DNA of 64,000 nt from Stenopsyche tienmushanensis (lineage: Eukaryota > Arthropoda > Insecta > Trichoptera > Stenopsychidae). The translations under genes were made by a program, and so were the position numbers. Below, piece by piece: positions 10,700-23,884 of this stretch. The DNA lies in the NCBI GenBank assembly GCA_008973525.1, contig WACJ01000522.1, positions 496,001 through 560,000 on the forward strand, in the 5' to 3' direction. A model generated the notes under the pieces. The model worked only from the letters and a program-made list of their open reading frames with translations, did no database searches and was not told the origin of the DNA. Position 1 is the first letter of the stretch. Each line of letters opens with the position of its first letter.

Positions 10700-11455
10700 T
10701 CAACGCATCCTTCGCTGTTTAGATTTTTAGGCGCGGGAAAACAAAACAGGATATAAAAATTGGCAGACAAAAGGGAACCGCTTTGAGTAATATGCTCGAA
10801 TCAATTTGGAATTTTGCCACGGCGCCCGACGCACCCCATGCTCTAGCCCGGGTCGGTAAACTTAGTCGTAGCAAAAAAATGCGTCTCGAGAACGCCAACT
10901 TTCTCCAATTTGTAAATTCACTAGCCAGCGCGAAAACATACAAGCGTGCGAAATATTTTAATACAAATCGATTATGACAAGCGACGATTGAATAATTTCG
11001 ACAGATGGACGTCACAAAAGTCGTTAAGATCGCACCGAAGTCGCAAGGGAGATACGGTGAACGTCATTCAAACGTCAATCTGTGCGAAACCGATCGAAAT
11101 TATATCGATCATCGCCTCGATGTTTAAAACAATACTCCTTCCGATGCGATCATTTTTAAAATTTAAATCTCTGTGTGTCGTCGTATGTTGCAAATCTTCT
11201 CGCAAAATGTATTCTACCGACGCCGACCGGAAACATCGGGTACCGTTGGCGTTTTCCATAAAGCGAATGTCAATGAATGCATTTACGAATGCGGTGTAAG
11301 TAAACGAAACGTATGTATTATTTTAATAAATAATTGGATTTAAACATAAATGTACACACGAGGATTTAAAACGGGCGTCGCGCTCATGACACGCAAGGCG
11401 ATTTCGTTTACTTCTTTCTAAGGTGTTCTTGTATTATGAATGAATACATAAAAAT
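10700..11455. other. giant intron, nothing recognised
   Basis: Moderately AT-rich DNA with overlapping short frames on both strands, none recognisable. Confidence 0.4.
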
Positions 11456-11739
11456 ATCACGGATGAGATTTTGATGATGATAATGACGTTGCAATGAATG
11501 AAATAAACGAGTTGATAAGAATAAAAGCAAATTTGAAAGATTTCGTCCGCAATAACACATTGCGGTCGGGGAGCTCACATGTGTGCACTATTTTAATGTA
11601 TGAGCCTTCATATAAAATTATTAATTCTCTTAGGGTCAAAATCTTAATTTTTTGAGAAGATCTTAAAACATTAAAATCGACCAAATGAGGTGACCACACA
11701 AGAAAAAAGACAATGGACTGAAAGGGAACCGTGCAAGCC

Positions 11740-11950
11740 TGCCAGTTTACATCTGAAGGAGTACATTTTGTAAAGGAGTGGTGATACTCGGCTAATGACG
11801 CCACTCCAGAACAGTCAAGGGGAATAACAAAATAGGTCAATGATAAGAATGATGCGAGTATCTTAATTATCAAAACAAACGTCTGCTCTCAAGACAACAC
11901 GAACGAAAGTAGTCTTATCTTTGTTGAAAGACCCTTACAGCTTATACAAA
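11740..11950 (-). repeat. interspersed repeat family A, copy 1
   Basis: This minus-oriented copy contains the words CTTATCTTTGTTGAAAGACC, GACAACACGAA and ACGCCACTCCAGAACAGTC, also seen at 23.2-23.5, 58.5-58.9 and 60.9-61.3 kb. Copies at 11.9 and 61.0 kb even share the same open frame over about 45 codons (YFVIPLDCSGVASLAEYH), but this is ancestry of the repeat, not a gene. Confidence 0.75.
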
Positions 11951-11959
11951 TATGAGGGC

Positions 11960-13250
11960 AGTATTTGATGGTCTGAAAGCAGAGCTATAGTTTTTTTTTT
12001 TTTTTATTATTACACTACATAATTTTTACTTTCATAGTATAACGCTAATATTTTCATTTCAACTTCTAATTCAAATAATAAAACAAATGTTTTGTTCACG
12101 TTTTTCAGTACTTTTTAGTAACTGCCGCGTTTATTTTTGCCGCGCTAATTTATTTTGCGTGTTTTCAAATTTGCTTTTTATGATTTATCATTGTTTTGTG
12201 TCTAAAGATTCTCTTGAGATACTTTTGTCTAAAGATTTGTTTACATTGTTTGAGATCAATCAACTTGGTAAAAAGTGCATTGATGCACCGCACATTGAAA
12301 GGATTGAAACCCTCGATCGTTTCACACTTTTTATCTATATATCTAAAATCAAAAACGTAGATCTGAAGCGTGAAATACGTTTAATCTACGACATAAAGCG
12401 AAGCAAATAGTAGATAACGTCGTGAAAGTTGGAGTCTCGATTTGCGCGGTCTTTCTTTCGATAGATGATAACGTCGATTATGAAATACCACGAATGTATC
12501 CGATTCCATGAAGTTGCTATATATATTTGTTTCAGCAAACACTTTCAGCGATGAAAATTTTCCATCGCATCCGGTCCGAAGCAGTTCATCGATTGGAGTG
12601 TTTTTAAAATAGCCCACCGATAATCGAGTATTCTCCGATAGGTCAAAAGTTATCCAAAATTAAAAAGCTTTCCTGGAAAACTGTCCTTGATTTCGGTCTC
12701 GACGGATTGTGTTATTTATCAAAAGCCAAAGTTGTAGTCGATTAATCAAAACGTCAATTCGGAAATGCCGACGGACCAATTCTACCGGACGTAATCGACG
12801 AAAAACATTTTTAACTATCGCCAGACTCCAGATAAATGTTCCCCGGGAGGAGCAGAATGGGTGTTGTTTCGAGGTCTCATTTGAATATAAACACGTGTAC
12901 TGTTAGACATCGAGATGTGTGCGAAAAAAGGTTGACAGCACCTGTCACGGACCGTTAGTGTTTTCGGATCCGACAAATGGCACACTTTAACACTGTGCGA
13001 GGGGTGAACTTTTCTTCGTGGGGGCTTTTTTATTTTTGAGGGTTGTCAAAAGTACTTGTTGCGTATGAGAAACGACCCGCTTTTCCATAATTTAACAGCG
13101 AGGGTAGTTTTTAACAGTCTTTCGATTAAAATTTAAAGCTTAGGACTGTTTAAAAAATTGGGGATAATCCATATTTAAACGCAAAACATCCCACAATAGG
13201 AAAGACAATGTCTCACAAAATCATATTCATATACCAAAGCATTAAACATG
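11960..13250. other. giant intron, nothing recognised
   Basis: Starts with a poly-T run (about 11990-12005) and has an unsupported 107-codon plus frame at 12087-12410, rich in Phe, Ile and Lys as expected from AT-rich DNA. No homologous feature seen. Confidence 0.4.
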
Positions 13251-13251
13251 A

Positions 13252-13510
13252 GCAGAGCAAGCGTTGAAACCGAGCTAGATTCTACTCTAGGGAAGTATGT
13301 TCCTTCATTTACAACAGTAAAATATTAAGTGACAGAATTTAAACGAGGCCGTACAAGCTCCCAAGACAAACAACGCAGTTGTCGACCAAATGAGCTGATC
13401 GCGCCAGAAATGGTGAAGAAAATCCTCAAAATGGATGACCGTCGACTAAAAGTGCTCAAGCTAGCAGATATGGCAGGCATTTCAAAAAAGGCTGTACAAG
13501 GCCAGATATA
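13252..13510 (+). mobile_element. mariner transposase N-terminal fragment
   Basis: The plus frame reads FKRGRTSSQDKQRSCRPNE, then KILKMDDRRLKVLKLADMAG and ISKKAVQ, the helix-turn-helix region of mariner transposases (usual order: RGRTS, SGRP, DRRLKVREIA, ISKGSVHRIL). The sequence breaks off exactly where VHRIL should follow. Beyond it lies R1-like sequence, so the 3' part of the mariner has been lost or displaced. It is very like the copy at 24.1 kb. Not functional. Confidence 0.75.
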
Positions 13511-13519
13511 GATTTATTT

Positions 13520-14385
13520 ATATAGATTTGCTGAGGGCCTGGTCAAACTAATGCCCAACATCGGAGGAAACTATACAACGAGGTTGTCCATTAGGTGCTG
13601 CTGTACGAAGCCCCAATATCAGTGGACTCACCAAAAACTGAAAGGGCTAGGCTCAATATGGCTAGGATTCAGAACAGAAGTATGCTCAGAGTAGCTGTTG
13701 CATACTGCACGGTATCGAAAGACGCCATCCTGGTGCTGGACCGCCATGGGCTCCGCTTCAGGACCTGTTGGACACGCATACCTAGTGGCTGGTCCACGGG
13801 CATACGACGCATTCAAAAAGCTTTGCAATCGTTTTGACACCAAATGTGTGGAAGGAGGATTCTATTATATAATTCCGTAGTCTACTTTTTCAATTGCTGT
13901 TAAATGTAGAATCATATAGACAAAATTCTGGCATCTGGACTTAATAAGAGCCATCTAATTTCCGGACTAAACTAGCTCCTTCCAGAATTGGCTGCGAATT
14001 GTCCAAACCCCCTTATTTCCTACAAATACTTTAACAACAGCCATAGTATAGCAGGAGAACTTTCCAGCTCCATAAAGAGTCAGTGGACACAGACTTGCTT
14101 GACACAGACAAGCAACCAGATGTGCTTCTATCTGACCCAGATGCTTACTGGACATGGCTGCTTTGGGGAATACCTCCATAAAGTTCGGAATGCCACCGTT
14201 AAGGAAGTGGGTAACGATCAGTCATGCAACACAGAAAACGATGTCCTAAACGATGAGCTGGCGATAAACACGCTCTCGCCAAACAACATGACTTCTCGAT
14301 GCTTGAAGATTCTGGAAGATGGACGTGTGGAACATGATGGTGTCTTTCGAAGATTTCCCCCTCCACTAATTTAGTGAGGGGGAAT
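13520..14385 (+). mobile_element. R1-like non-LTR retrotransposon fragment
   Basis: The plus strand encodes NMARIQNRSMLRVAVAY followed by VSKDAILVL, matching the R1 segment downstream of the reverse transcriptase (R-Q-R-LLRV-AYRTVS-A-VIAG). After frame breaks come LTQMLTGHGCFGEYLHKV and LSPNNM. The last two words are shared with the fragment at 1-870. It ends in a CCCCCTCCACTAATTTAGTG stretch. The copy is 5' truncated, with several frameshifts and stops, and abuts a mariner fragment. Confidence 0.75.
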
Positions 14386-14389
14386 CAAA

Positions 14390-17240
14390 AAGGGAACTAC
14401 TAAATCAAAGAAGGATACTGTGGTTCCCAATTTTATAAAACTAAATTTAGCATAGACATTGCAGATCAAACGGCAAATAAATATAGCGGGAAGCTAATAG
14501 CTAAAGAACATCAAAGAACCAACTTTTACACGCCAACGGTGTCAGATCCTGTACTATTTATAAAACTGCCCGCATTTATAAAATCATTTCAATTTAGTTC
14601 AACAATGACCTTTATCCTGAATGGTCGAAACGCGTCACTCACAAGATATGCAGGTTTTGATATCGCTTATCTGCAAATACAATTTCATCTGACTAAAACC
14701 ATTGTGCTCGTAAAAAAAATCATGTCTTGAGTAGACTGAGATAATATGTACGCCTACAGTTTCCTAATCAGCTTGTAATTTATAGCACCCTCCGAGTGAT
14801 AAGATACATTTTAGTGTATTTATTAATGATAAATCGACATAAAATTATGGAGTGCTGCTTTAAATGACGTTAGAGATGCCAGAGACGCCAATGCTCCAGA
14901 ACAATACAATAATTTAATTTTGGATAATTATAAACGTGTATTGCTTGTTTAACTCTTTAAATTGCTGTTATCTTAACTTAATCATATTCTGTGTAATATT
15001 CCAATGAAATCCAATTAAATAGTCCCCTCCACCATAACAGGTTGTAATGTTACAATAGACCAGGTTATAAATAAACTCCCTAATCCAAACAAACTTTTAA
15101 AAAGGAAAAGGGATACTACTCCTTTTTTATTTAAGTGATACCTAATTTTCTTTCATTATACTTGTATAGTGTTAATGCAAACTTGTATATTGAAGCATTT
15201 ATATTTTTCAGCCCTTTCAAAGCACATGCCTCCATTCTTCTGCAATGGACGACTTTTGAATGAGTTCTCGGATGGTACTTAATGAAAGTCCTCTCAACGC
15301 AAGGCCGGAAGTTAGTTATTTATTAAAAAGGAATGCAATGGCGCATTCACCGGGATGAGTATTAGTGCAGGTCGTAGAGTGGGGTAGGTTTGCGTCATAT
15401 CTGTTATGGCATGACAATGCGCGCGCATGCTCCGGTCGATAAAGGAAGCTTCCTGCATCAAACTAACCTCGTATCCCCGAGAACCGAAGAGGTTTTCAAC
15501 CCTATAAACGGATTAACAAATACTACCAGTATTTCTTGGCTCGGATCGTATCGAGGCATGCGAGCTGAAAGCCTAATCCCGCCAAGTTATCATTCGAAGA
15601 ATCCGCATTCGTAGCCTGTATATGACCGAATTTAATGAGGTCCTCTTTCGATTCGCGCCGAAAATGTACAAATGGGGAGCGACGATTTCAATTTAGGTTA
15701 ATTGGAATTAATTGCTCGAAACATGTGTTCGAATCTCCCTCTCTACCTGTTATCAAATTGAGAAATACGAGCTTCATTTTGTGCCTTAATTATTTTTTTC
15801 GTTAAAAGCATTTGTAATTTTATATTAAACCAACACAAATAAGCACAAAAAAATTGTACGCCTGAATAATTCGGCTAAAATTTCATGTAAATATAAACAT
15901 TGACTTTGATGAATTTGATGAACAAAAACGAGCAGGGAATATTTTCAATTTGCGCTCGTCTGCATGAAAATATTTAACTTTAAAGGGGAAGTTTCGCACG
16001 AACGAAAAGCTATTATTTTGTCGTTCACAACGAAAATTATGACCGTGAAAAATAATTTTATAGGGGTGAATTTGCTCCATTATTTTGTTGATCAGATTGG
16101 CGCCACTGCTAACGCGTTACGTTTAAAACTTCAAACAGTTCCAATTCAATTTTCGGCGTAACCATTATATTGTAAATAATATTAAAATGCAATGAAACAG
16201 TCGTCAAAGGGAAACCGTAAGCATTCATTTATTACAGCCGGCATTCCGTGTAAATAAATATACTTTCGTTTATAACATTAAAAAGATGCGATATTAAATA
16301 ATATATATATATATATATATAAAGTTTTTATATGCCCAATTATTTTTATTGCGTGCAATAAACCATGCCGCTTTCATTGCAATCCGTATTGTTAGATGTA
16401 ATGGAATAAAACATACATAAATGTTTGAGGTTATGTCGTAACCCAAGCTAAATTTGACAGATACATTTTTAATACAGCAGCGCTCTGCTCAGCCGACGCA
16501 TGCATTAAACGTCAAAACCTAGCGGCCATAATCGAAACTAATGTGTTTGAACGCCCAATGTCAATATGAAATGGCTATCGTCTTTCGGCTCCGTTTATGA
16601 ATAATTTACGCAGCGATTCACACAACAAACATGTGCTTTCAAACAAGAATTTTGCACACGAGCATATAAAATCAGTTTATTAGGGGATTTCTTTTACGAC
16701 ACTCGATATAATAGCGAATAATTGCGACGGTCGTAAATCATGCGGTCGGAGCTTTGAGAGCTCTGTTATAAAATGTTAATTCGCTCAGATTTAATATTCC
16801 CGAAAGAAGTGGCCGTTTTTATGCTCCCGGGATAAAAATAGCGTTCGCCATCCTGTGGGGATGAAACGATCGGAATCCAGGGGCGGGAAGTCGTAAAAAC
16901 GAACTGAAATATGCGTTGTATAGGAATCCCCTGATGTAATCCGAAAGAATGCGATGACCTGAAAGTGGAACGCCGCTGAAAATGTAAATAGTCTATGCAA
17001 AACAAACAGCTCGATGCACCGAACGGCCGCGAGACGATTAAGCTCCTCGAAAGCTTCCAGGCAGAATGAAGATTTTTCAAATTCACCCTCGAGACTTCAA
17101 GATGACGTAGTCGAGTGCTTCAATCCACTTGTGTCGCTTTATATCGGTTATGGCGACAAAAGGCCAAGAATAAAGATTTGAGGCTTTCAAATGTACTCGA
17201 TGTTGAAAGCGTAGCATAAAAGCGAACATATTGTAACAAC
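14390..17240. other. giant intron, no gene recognised
   Basis: AT-rich DNA; includes a short (AT)n run at about 16302-16320. The frames at 15390-15614, 15883-16161 and 16766-17086 are short and unrecognisable. Confidence 0.45.
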
Positions 17241-17243
17241 ATA

Positions 17244-17352
17244 TATAAAAATTACTGTATGTATGTTTGTTTGTCCCGTATACATTCCTATACCGTTCAT
17301 CCGATTGTTATGAAACTTTGGCGAGTTGTTGTGCACACATTCGTGAACGTTA
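17244..17352 (+). repeat. Helitron-like 5' end fragment
   Basis: Contains ATATATAAAAATT then TATGTTTGTTTGTCCCGTA and CCTATACCGTTCATCCGATT, GAAACTTTGGCGA. The same order is seen at 26.9, 35.0, 39.7, 55.9 (inverted) and 57.1 kb. The 5' TC dinucleotide is not preserved here. Confidence 0.55.
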
Positions 17353-17360
17353 TAGAATTA

Positions 17361-17985
17361 AGAGGGATGTTCAAATATAATCCAGAATATTATTTTTTTT
17401 AATCACAAACCGACGTTATTAACAGCGCTTAAACTCCTAACTACTAGAATTAGTAGTCCTCTGTAAAAGTGATGGCTATGATATTTTAGCACTCGAAAGG
17501 TATTTTATTGATTGATTTTTTACATGACACACATACAGTGAATACTGCCTACTATTGCCAGCTGCTAGATGACGCTAACAACAGTAAAACATTGGATGAT
17601 AAAGTTTGAACGAGGCCGTACGAACTGCCAAGACGAACATCGCAACAAATGAAGTGATCACGCTATCTAATACACAACACAAAATGGTATTAGATAACCG
17701 TCGACTGAAAGTGCACGAGCTAAAAGATATGTTAGGCATTTCAAAAAGTTCTGTACATCGCATATTGCTTGAAATTTTGGACATGAGAAAGCTGTGTGCA
17801 AGGTGGGTGCCGCGTTTGCTCGCAATGAAACATAAACAGCGTTGTGAGGATGTTTCAATCGAGTGTTTGGCGATGTTTCACAGCAATAAAGCAGAGTTTT
17901 TGCGTCGATTCATAACCATGGATTAGACATAGGTCCATCATATCACACCTGAGATAAAAGAACAGTCAAAATAATAGACTGAATT
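17361..17985 (+). mobile_element. mariner element, 5' half (pseudogene)
   Basis: A terminal-repeat-like GATGTTCAAATATAATCCAG is followed by a leader also present at 50.4-50.6 kb. An open frame then reads RRLKVHELKDMLGISKSS, VHRILLEILDMRKLCARWVP, and IECLAMFHSNKAEFLRRF. This is the order seen in mariner transposases (HTH, RKLCARWVP, then ITMDET). The first catalytic Asp motif survives only as ITMD followed by a stop, and HHITPEIKEQS matches the HHYTPETKEQS segment. Frame breaks and loss of the 3' half make it dead. Confidence 0.75.
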
Positions 17986-18304
17986 AGGAACATCGCTGGG
18001 AAATGTGTATTGAGCTGAAAGAAGACCATATTGAGAAATAAAGATTTTTTTAACCCATTTATTTGTATTTTCTTTGTTAAATCGAGTACCTCTGGGAATA
18101 CCCACGTATATTTCTGAACTATTCCATTATCTAATAACAATTTGTATAGAGGAAAGTTCAATAGATAACATTTGAAGACTCAATAGCTCTTAGATTCTTT
18201 CAAATTGATGATATGGCTATAGGTCAGTTTTTCAACGTCATGGATATATTATATAATGGCGCTTTTAGTGGTATTTTTAAAGCCAAATATGGATATTTGT
18301 TAGA

Positions 18305-18575
18305 TTTTATGCGCTTATTTCAACCCTCTGAAATATTAAATACCACCATATGTATAGTCTATGAGTAACCAATATTCGGAACAAAACTAAACATATCAAC
18401 GATCTATTTTTAGTCGAAAAGTAGGCTTCAGTTTCAACAATCACTTCTTCATCGGAGCCAAATCTCTTTCCCTGGAGCATTATTTTTAGGTCTGCAGACA
18501 GGTAGTAGTCGCTGGGAATCAGATCCGGGGAATACGGTGGATGGGGAAGCAATTCAAAGTGTAATTTTACCACTG
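18305..18575 (-). mobile_element. mariner transposase C-terminal fragment
   Basis: The minus strand encodes FELLPHPPYSPDLIPSDYYL, then LKIMLQGKRFGSDEEVI and ETEAYF, the unmistakable mariner C-terminus including the last catalytic Asp of the D,D34D triad (YSPDL-PSD-). It is oriented opposite to the fragment at 17.4-18.0 kb, so it is a separate insertion or an inverted piece. The rest of the gene is absent. Confidence 0.8.
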
Positions 18576-18579
18576 GACC

Positions 18580-19900
18580 GAAAAAAAAAGTTGATTCGAA
18601 TCCCTATTTTAAACCATCAACTATAAAAGAAGACTATTTGAATTCGAGTACATAATATTATAATAACATTTATGCTGTATGGAAATATAATATTGTTCAA
18701 ATTCCATGTATTCATAATTAGAGAATATAATTTATGCAAATATTTCCTCATTTATTAAGTCCATTGTTCGTCAATCGTATTTAATCCATTTCATTATATT
18801 GCAATATTGAATTGAATGTGAATTGTCGATGTTTAGGACAAAGGTGACATTTGAAAATAGCCGATGATTCTAAATTGGAATAAAAAAGGAACAAATTCCA
18901 TGTGCGTTTTGGCATGGAAAGGCTGGATTACTTGTGGCGTTTCACTCCAGAAATAGTCCTTGCAAAACTATTCTTGGCAGATACGTCGTCCACAGTTAAA
19001 ATAAAGAGGACTAAATAAAATTGAAAGCGACTCCAGCCAGCGACGTGCAGGATCGATGAATCCAGAGGGATTAAATTTTCGAATGAATACCCAACCACAT
19101 TATTAATAAGCCCCTACACAATTCAACCCCAATATTCAATTAACAGACAGCGATTTCAGTTTATAAATACTTCCCAATCAAATTCGAAATGAAATCTGCA
19201 GCTATTCCAGGACGCAAAATCAGATTAATATGTCTAATGCGGTTCAGAAATTATTTAATTTTATAATGAATGTGAAATTGTATGATCCAGGCCGTCATTG
19301 GGTCGTCATGCTCCGCTTCGCGCGCACAATCGACGAAAGATCGCCGAGAAAACCCTACGCAGGAAACCGAGGAAGATCGACGACGTGGAACAACCGGTTA
19401 AAAAGCACTACCGCAATTTCTACAAATTTGAATAGCTTTTTTGGGGGCGACGCATTTGTGCGTAGAAGCGCGTCTAGGAACTTTATATATAGCCTATGCA
19501 ATCTTGGGATTTGGGCCCAATTTGACTTTCATTCAGTCTGTTTTTTTCGTTCTGCTTCTTTTTTACTTGACATCCTACGCTCTTTGTATGCGGTGGCTTA
19601 TAAAAATACTACGGAGCGAAAATAGTACGCATCTAGACTATGAAAATCGCATATGAATCACGGAGATGCTTCGGAATGAGTGAAGTCAATTTTTGACCAC
19701 GATATCAAAGATGAGTGGTTTTGTTGCATTGTACGAAAGCAACGGAACCATTGAGGCGTAATGACCCATTTAGATGGAGAAGAATCGGTCGTTTAGCATC
19801 ATTGCCTTTCTAAGAAAACATTTTCGGGTCATTGTTCTTGGCTTCGTCTGATTTCCATGATCGATTTAATTTTTAAGACACAAAAACATCAAACAAAGGC
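18580..19900. other. giant intron, nothing recognised
   Basis: AT-rich DNA. A 131-codon plus frame at 19230-19625 and an overlapping 71-codon frame have no recognisable motif. Confidence 0.4.
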
Positions 19901-19904
19901 AGCA

Positions 19905-20175
19905 ATCAGTTGATTAGTAATCGCGCATATATGCAAAGAGCATTCTAGCACACTGAATGCGGAGATTAGTGAATCTGAGACAGAGACGGATGTCTTGCGT
20001 CTCATCATACATTGTTAATGGCAAGCTCATGCTGTAAAGGAACCCCTACACATCTAAATATTCTCAAATTTACAAGAACGATATTTTTATAGAGTACAAA
20101 ATAGAGAATCATCACATCAATTATCAAAGAATATTGTGAACTATCAACAGTGTTAAGGTTCATTTATCGAATGAC
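19905..20175 (+). repeat. interspersed repeat family D, copy 1
   Basis: Shares TTGATTAGTAATCGCGCATA, GCGGAGATTAGTGAATC, GTCTCATCATACA and ATAGAGTACAAAATAGAGAA with 32.19-32.43 kb in the same orientation, with a shorter echo at 28.23 kb. Its end (CTATCAACAGTGTTAAGGTT) also occurs in family A copies at 58.5 and 61.2 kb. Confidence 0.65.
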
Positions 20176-20979
20176 TCAAAAGCTGATATTCTAAATCTCT
20201 TCATAAAAAAAATATCATCGCTATATCCTCAAAACTTCAAAATTATATCTGCAGACAAGACAATGTGATACATAATAATCAGAGCACGAGTTCCTAAGCC
20301 TTGGATTGTAACCCTCGGGGAAATCCCAAGAGGTTTTATAAGGGGCTATAAATGGAAAAAAATATATGAACTATGTTATAAAATTTATGTTTAATTTGAA
20401 CTTCGGTCTTTCGAATGGATTTTTGAATTTAAATTCCTGTCTTTGAGTCCATTTAAAACTAATACGAAACGTGGAAATATTATGAAGATGCATATTTCAT
20501 AGGATCATAATGGAAAAACGTGTTTGACAACGATGAACTTTCAGAAAAAGTGGAAGAATCCCAAGCAAACAAGCAAACCACTCGCTTCAAGATTTGTTGA
20601 AAATTATGAATGATAAAGTTTTGCTATGATTTTGTTCGGATACAAGACTGAAACTATGTCGTGGCTGCTTAATAATAAAATATAAAAATATTATATGTAC
20701 TTGTAACGTGGAAAGAACGAGGAAAATAACTTTTCATAAAAATTGACTAAATTCAGCTAACTACCCCATTGTACACCATACATGTGCCTACGACCGGATG
20801 ATGATTCTAAAAGAATCGAAACATCCAGCAGCGGATGCGATGACAGAAACGACAATGATGTAAAGCTTCGAAAAGCAGCCCAAAGATTGTAGAGAGGACG
20901 GATAAGAGTATAAAAAACATACGGAGAACTTAGTTGGTTGGAACTCGAGAGAATCGCCTAATTTAGTTCGAAATGGGCT

Positions 20980-21425
20980 TCGGTCTGGAGTAAGGAATCC
21001 AATCCCGGGATCCCGAATCCTGGGATCTCGGACAGTTTTAGGTACTTATGAATCCCGGGATTAGTAAACGTAATCCCGAAATAATCGAGACATTCTCGCC
21101 GAAATCTGGACGCTTGGAAACAGTGGCGTAACTACTAATTGGCGAGTTTAGGTGACACCACTGTCTAATCTATGTATGCATATATATAGTACATATATGT
21201 TTTTCAAATTGTTAAATTAACCTTTCCCTACCGGTGATGTATTTACTACACCTCGATTCTAATAATGGGAATATCGATATGAAATATAATAGATACGGGG
21301 TTCGGAATTTTTGTATTTCTCCGTAATATAATTACGAATCACATTGAAGTATTATAGTATATAAATATTGATCTGCAGTGATGGAAATAAATAATTTCTC
21401 AGGAAATCGGGAATATTGTGAGTTT
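20980..21425 (+). repeat. interspersed repeat family B, copy 1
   Basis: Contains AATCCCGGGATCC, GTGGCGTAACTACTAATTGG, CTTTCCCTACCGGTGATGTA and GGAATATCGATATGAAATAT. The same words in reverse order and strand fill 25.54-25.96 kb, and a partial copy lies at 47.5-47.7 kb. No coding capacity. Confidence 0.75.
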
Positions 21426-21429
21426 TAGT

Positions 21430-22670
21430 GTCAGCAGAAAGGAATTTCGCCTGCTGGAAAAGCTGTGGGAATGCAGCCTGCGACGAGAATAACTGGACTC
21501 TGAGAAATCGGCCAGGGGCCTACATTACGTACTTAATATTGCAATACTTCAATCAAGTTCCCACGCTACAACTTCAGCCACGTCTACCAAAGTTCTAGCA
21601 ACCTGGTAACGAAAGAAGGCGACATTAATTTAACAATAATTAGCGTAAACTACTTGTAGATAAATAAGCAGCTTTGTAGATATCAATTTAATGCCGCTGT
21701 GTACAGTTATTCAGGTTTTGAAAATTGTTATTAACGTCCGCAACGTTGAAAGCATGATAGATTGTCACTTTCAAATCTTAATTGGTAAAATATTTGGAGT
21801 GGATATCTGGACGATCAATAGAATTGGCATGACACAAGTACTAATCGGCAGTGAATGACACACATGTTGTACCATCGGCCATTGGAGTATTTTAAAAGCA
21901 AGAAATCTATTTTTAATATGATTTCTACTCCTCATGAAAAATGCATTCTTATGCAAATTCCTTGAAAAAATTGGAAACCCCGTAGTGCTCAACATCTAGA
22001 ATTGTTTTAAATCGCCATCTATAATCGACAGTTTCTCGCCTCTACTAGCAGTAAAATTATGAGACTCGTGTCCGATACGGAAAAGTCGTCTCATTTGAAT
22101 ATCTTCGTATATTTACATAGATTATGTGAGTCATGAAGGAATGAGAAAACACCTCAAAACTGGTCGACGTGTAGGATGTGAACCCACGACTGCAGAACAG
22201 TGCTATATGTCATTGGTCCAACCACACAATTCATAGAAACAGCACTATGCGGTCTCGTGGGAGAAATTGCATACGACTCATAAATTAATAACGAGGATTT
22301 TTATAGCTTCATTCGGAATTCCATCGCCCCTAATGGCTGTCATTGTATGGAATATTTTTAATACAATTAAGGACACCCTTTTCGGGGCGGAAGTTAAGCG
22401 ATGAAATTGTATTCATATTAAAACTCACCCTCGTATCTTGTTAGAATCTCAATCTTCATTAACGCCCTTAACGATCGCCCTATGTAAATCGACGAAAAAC
22501 ACAAGACGCGAAAATTTCCATGTGGAAAATTTCAAGGGGAAATCTCAGCGATCAATACTTAGGCTTCATTCAATTTTAACCCTTTGATTAGTGTGTTAAT
22601 ATTAATTGAAACGTGACAAAACAATAAAACACAATATTCTATTAAAGAAACAAGCACGACGCTGTAAATA
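21430..22670. other. giant intron, nothing recognised apart from a short shared motif
   Basis: AT-rich. The word CAATAATTAGCGTAAACTAC near 21636 recurs at about 30578, marking another low-copy repeat. Confidence 0.4.
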
Positions 22671-22671
22671 T

Positions 22672-22735
22672 GCAACGCAACATGTGCGTGCATACTCTCT
22701 CTGGATTAAAATGTGAGTACATACTCATTAAAGGC
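22672..22735 (+). repeat. short repeat family C, copy 1
   Basis: Carries ACATGTGCGTGCATACTC followed by TCTCTGGAT and a second GAGTACATACTCAT. Five copies occur in the window, all on the plus strand. Confidence 0.65.
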
Positions 22736-23224
22736 TTAAGAATGTACGCACTCTTCCAAATCCGCCTACAATCATATTTTACGACATATTGAATGCCATA
22801 ATCGTCTTTTTACAATGAATTTCCTCCCACGACAGTCAATAAATCAATGCCAAATATGAGTTTTATGGATTTATTGAATAATTTACCAAACAATTGGCTA
22901 TATTGCAGTGTATATTATTGCTCAGTTTTTATTCATAAATTAAATGCACGAAAACAATGCATTGTTATGACGTTTGTTGGACGTTCGCCATTTTTCCCGT
23001 TGCATTAAACTGACCATAGACAAAGCGCACGCGAATGCATTTGCAACGGGTATCTTTGCTCTCGATTGTCTATTCGTTTAAAATTGATTATTTAAAACTC
23101 TTATAAATCATAATTTATTAAACCGACCAGTTTTAACTGTATTCAGGCGCATTGCACAAATGGAAGTCTCCATTAAAAAAAAAATTACAATGCTGTATTT
23201 TTTAAAAATATATTACAGTATTTG

Positions 23225-23570
23225 TAAGCACTTCTTTCTGCTCACAATTCACTATGTCACTTTGTTATGAACAGGGCGTAAGAACAGAATGAGTGTCTAG
23301 AAGTCGAAACTCGATTGTTCGTGTTGTCTTGAGAACAGGCGTTTGTTTTGATAATTAAGATACTCGCATCATTCTTATCGTTGACCAATTTTGTTATTCC
23401 CCCTTGACTGTTCTGGAGTGGCGACATTAGCCGAGTATCACTACCCCTTTGCAAAATCTACTCCTTCAGAAGTAAACTGGCAGGCTTGCACGGTAACCAT
23501 GTCTTTTTAATTTTGCAACCAATAGGCAAAAATAGCTGAACAGCAGAAATGAGATGCCATGCAAATTGAA
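23225..23570 (+). repeat. interspersed repeat family A, copy 2
   Basis: Contains GTGTTGTCTTGAGAACAGGC, AAGATACTCGCATCATTC, TTGACTGTTCTGGAGTGGCG, GAAGTAAACTGGCAGGC and AATAGGCAAAAATAGCTGAA, in the same order as the copy at 60.9-61.2 kb. Confidence 0.75.
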
Positions 23571-23884
23571 CATTAAGAGATATTCTATACTACTTTCTTC
23601 TGAACATGACAAGATTTAAAAAAATAGTGATTTATAGCATATGGGATCATAAAGTATATTAAAACATGTTAACTGTTACTTATGGACGCAGATGGCAGTA
23701 CACTGAGTGTTCTTATCGCGCCTTCATAAAATTTAAATTTATGCACATCACGAATGAGCCTCCCGCAAACCAGAACGTTATCCTTGTCAGTTTTTCCACC
23801 TTATCTACGTTCCATGTACGTTGAATTTATTCGGTGGTATTTTAATGAAGAGGCTGTTCGTCGGAAAATTCGTCCTATGACCTT

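Noticed and set aside
10151..10703. 180- and 168-codon minus-strand frames in a GC-rich island
   Set aside because: Composition typical of GC-rich non-coding DNA; equally long frames on both strands and no motif.
11457..11873. 138-codon minus-strand frame as a gene
   Set aside because: It largely coincides with repeat family A; similar frames occur in the other copies, so it is repeat sequence.
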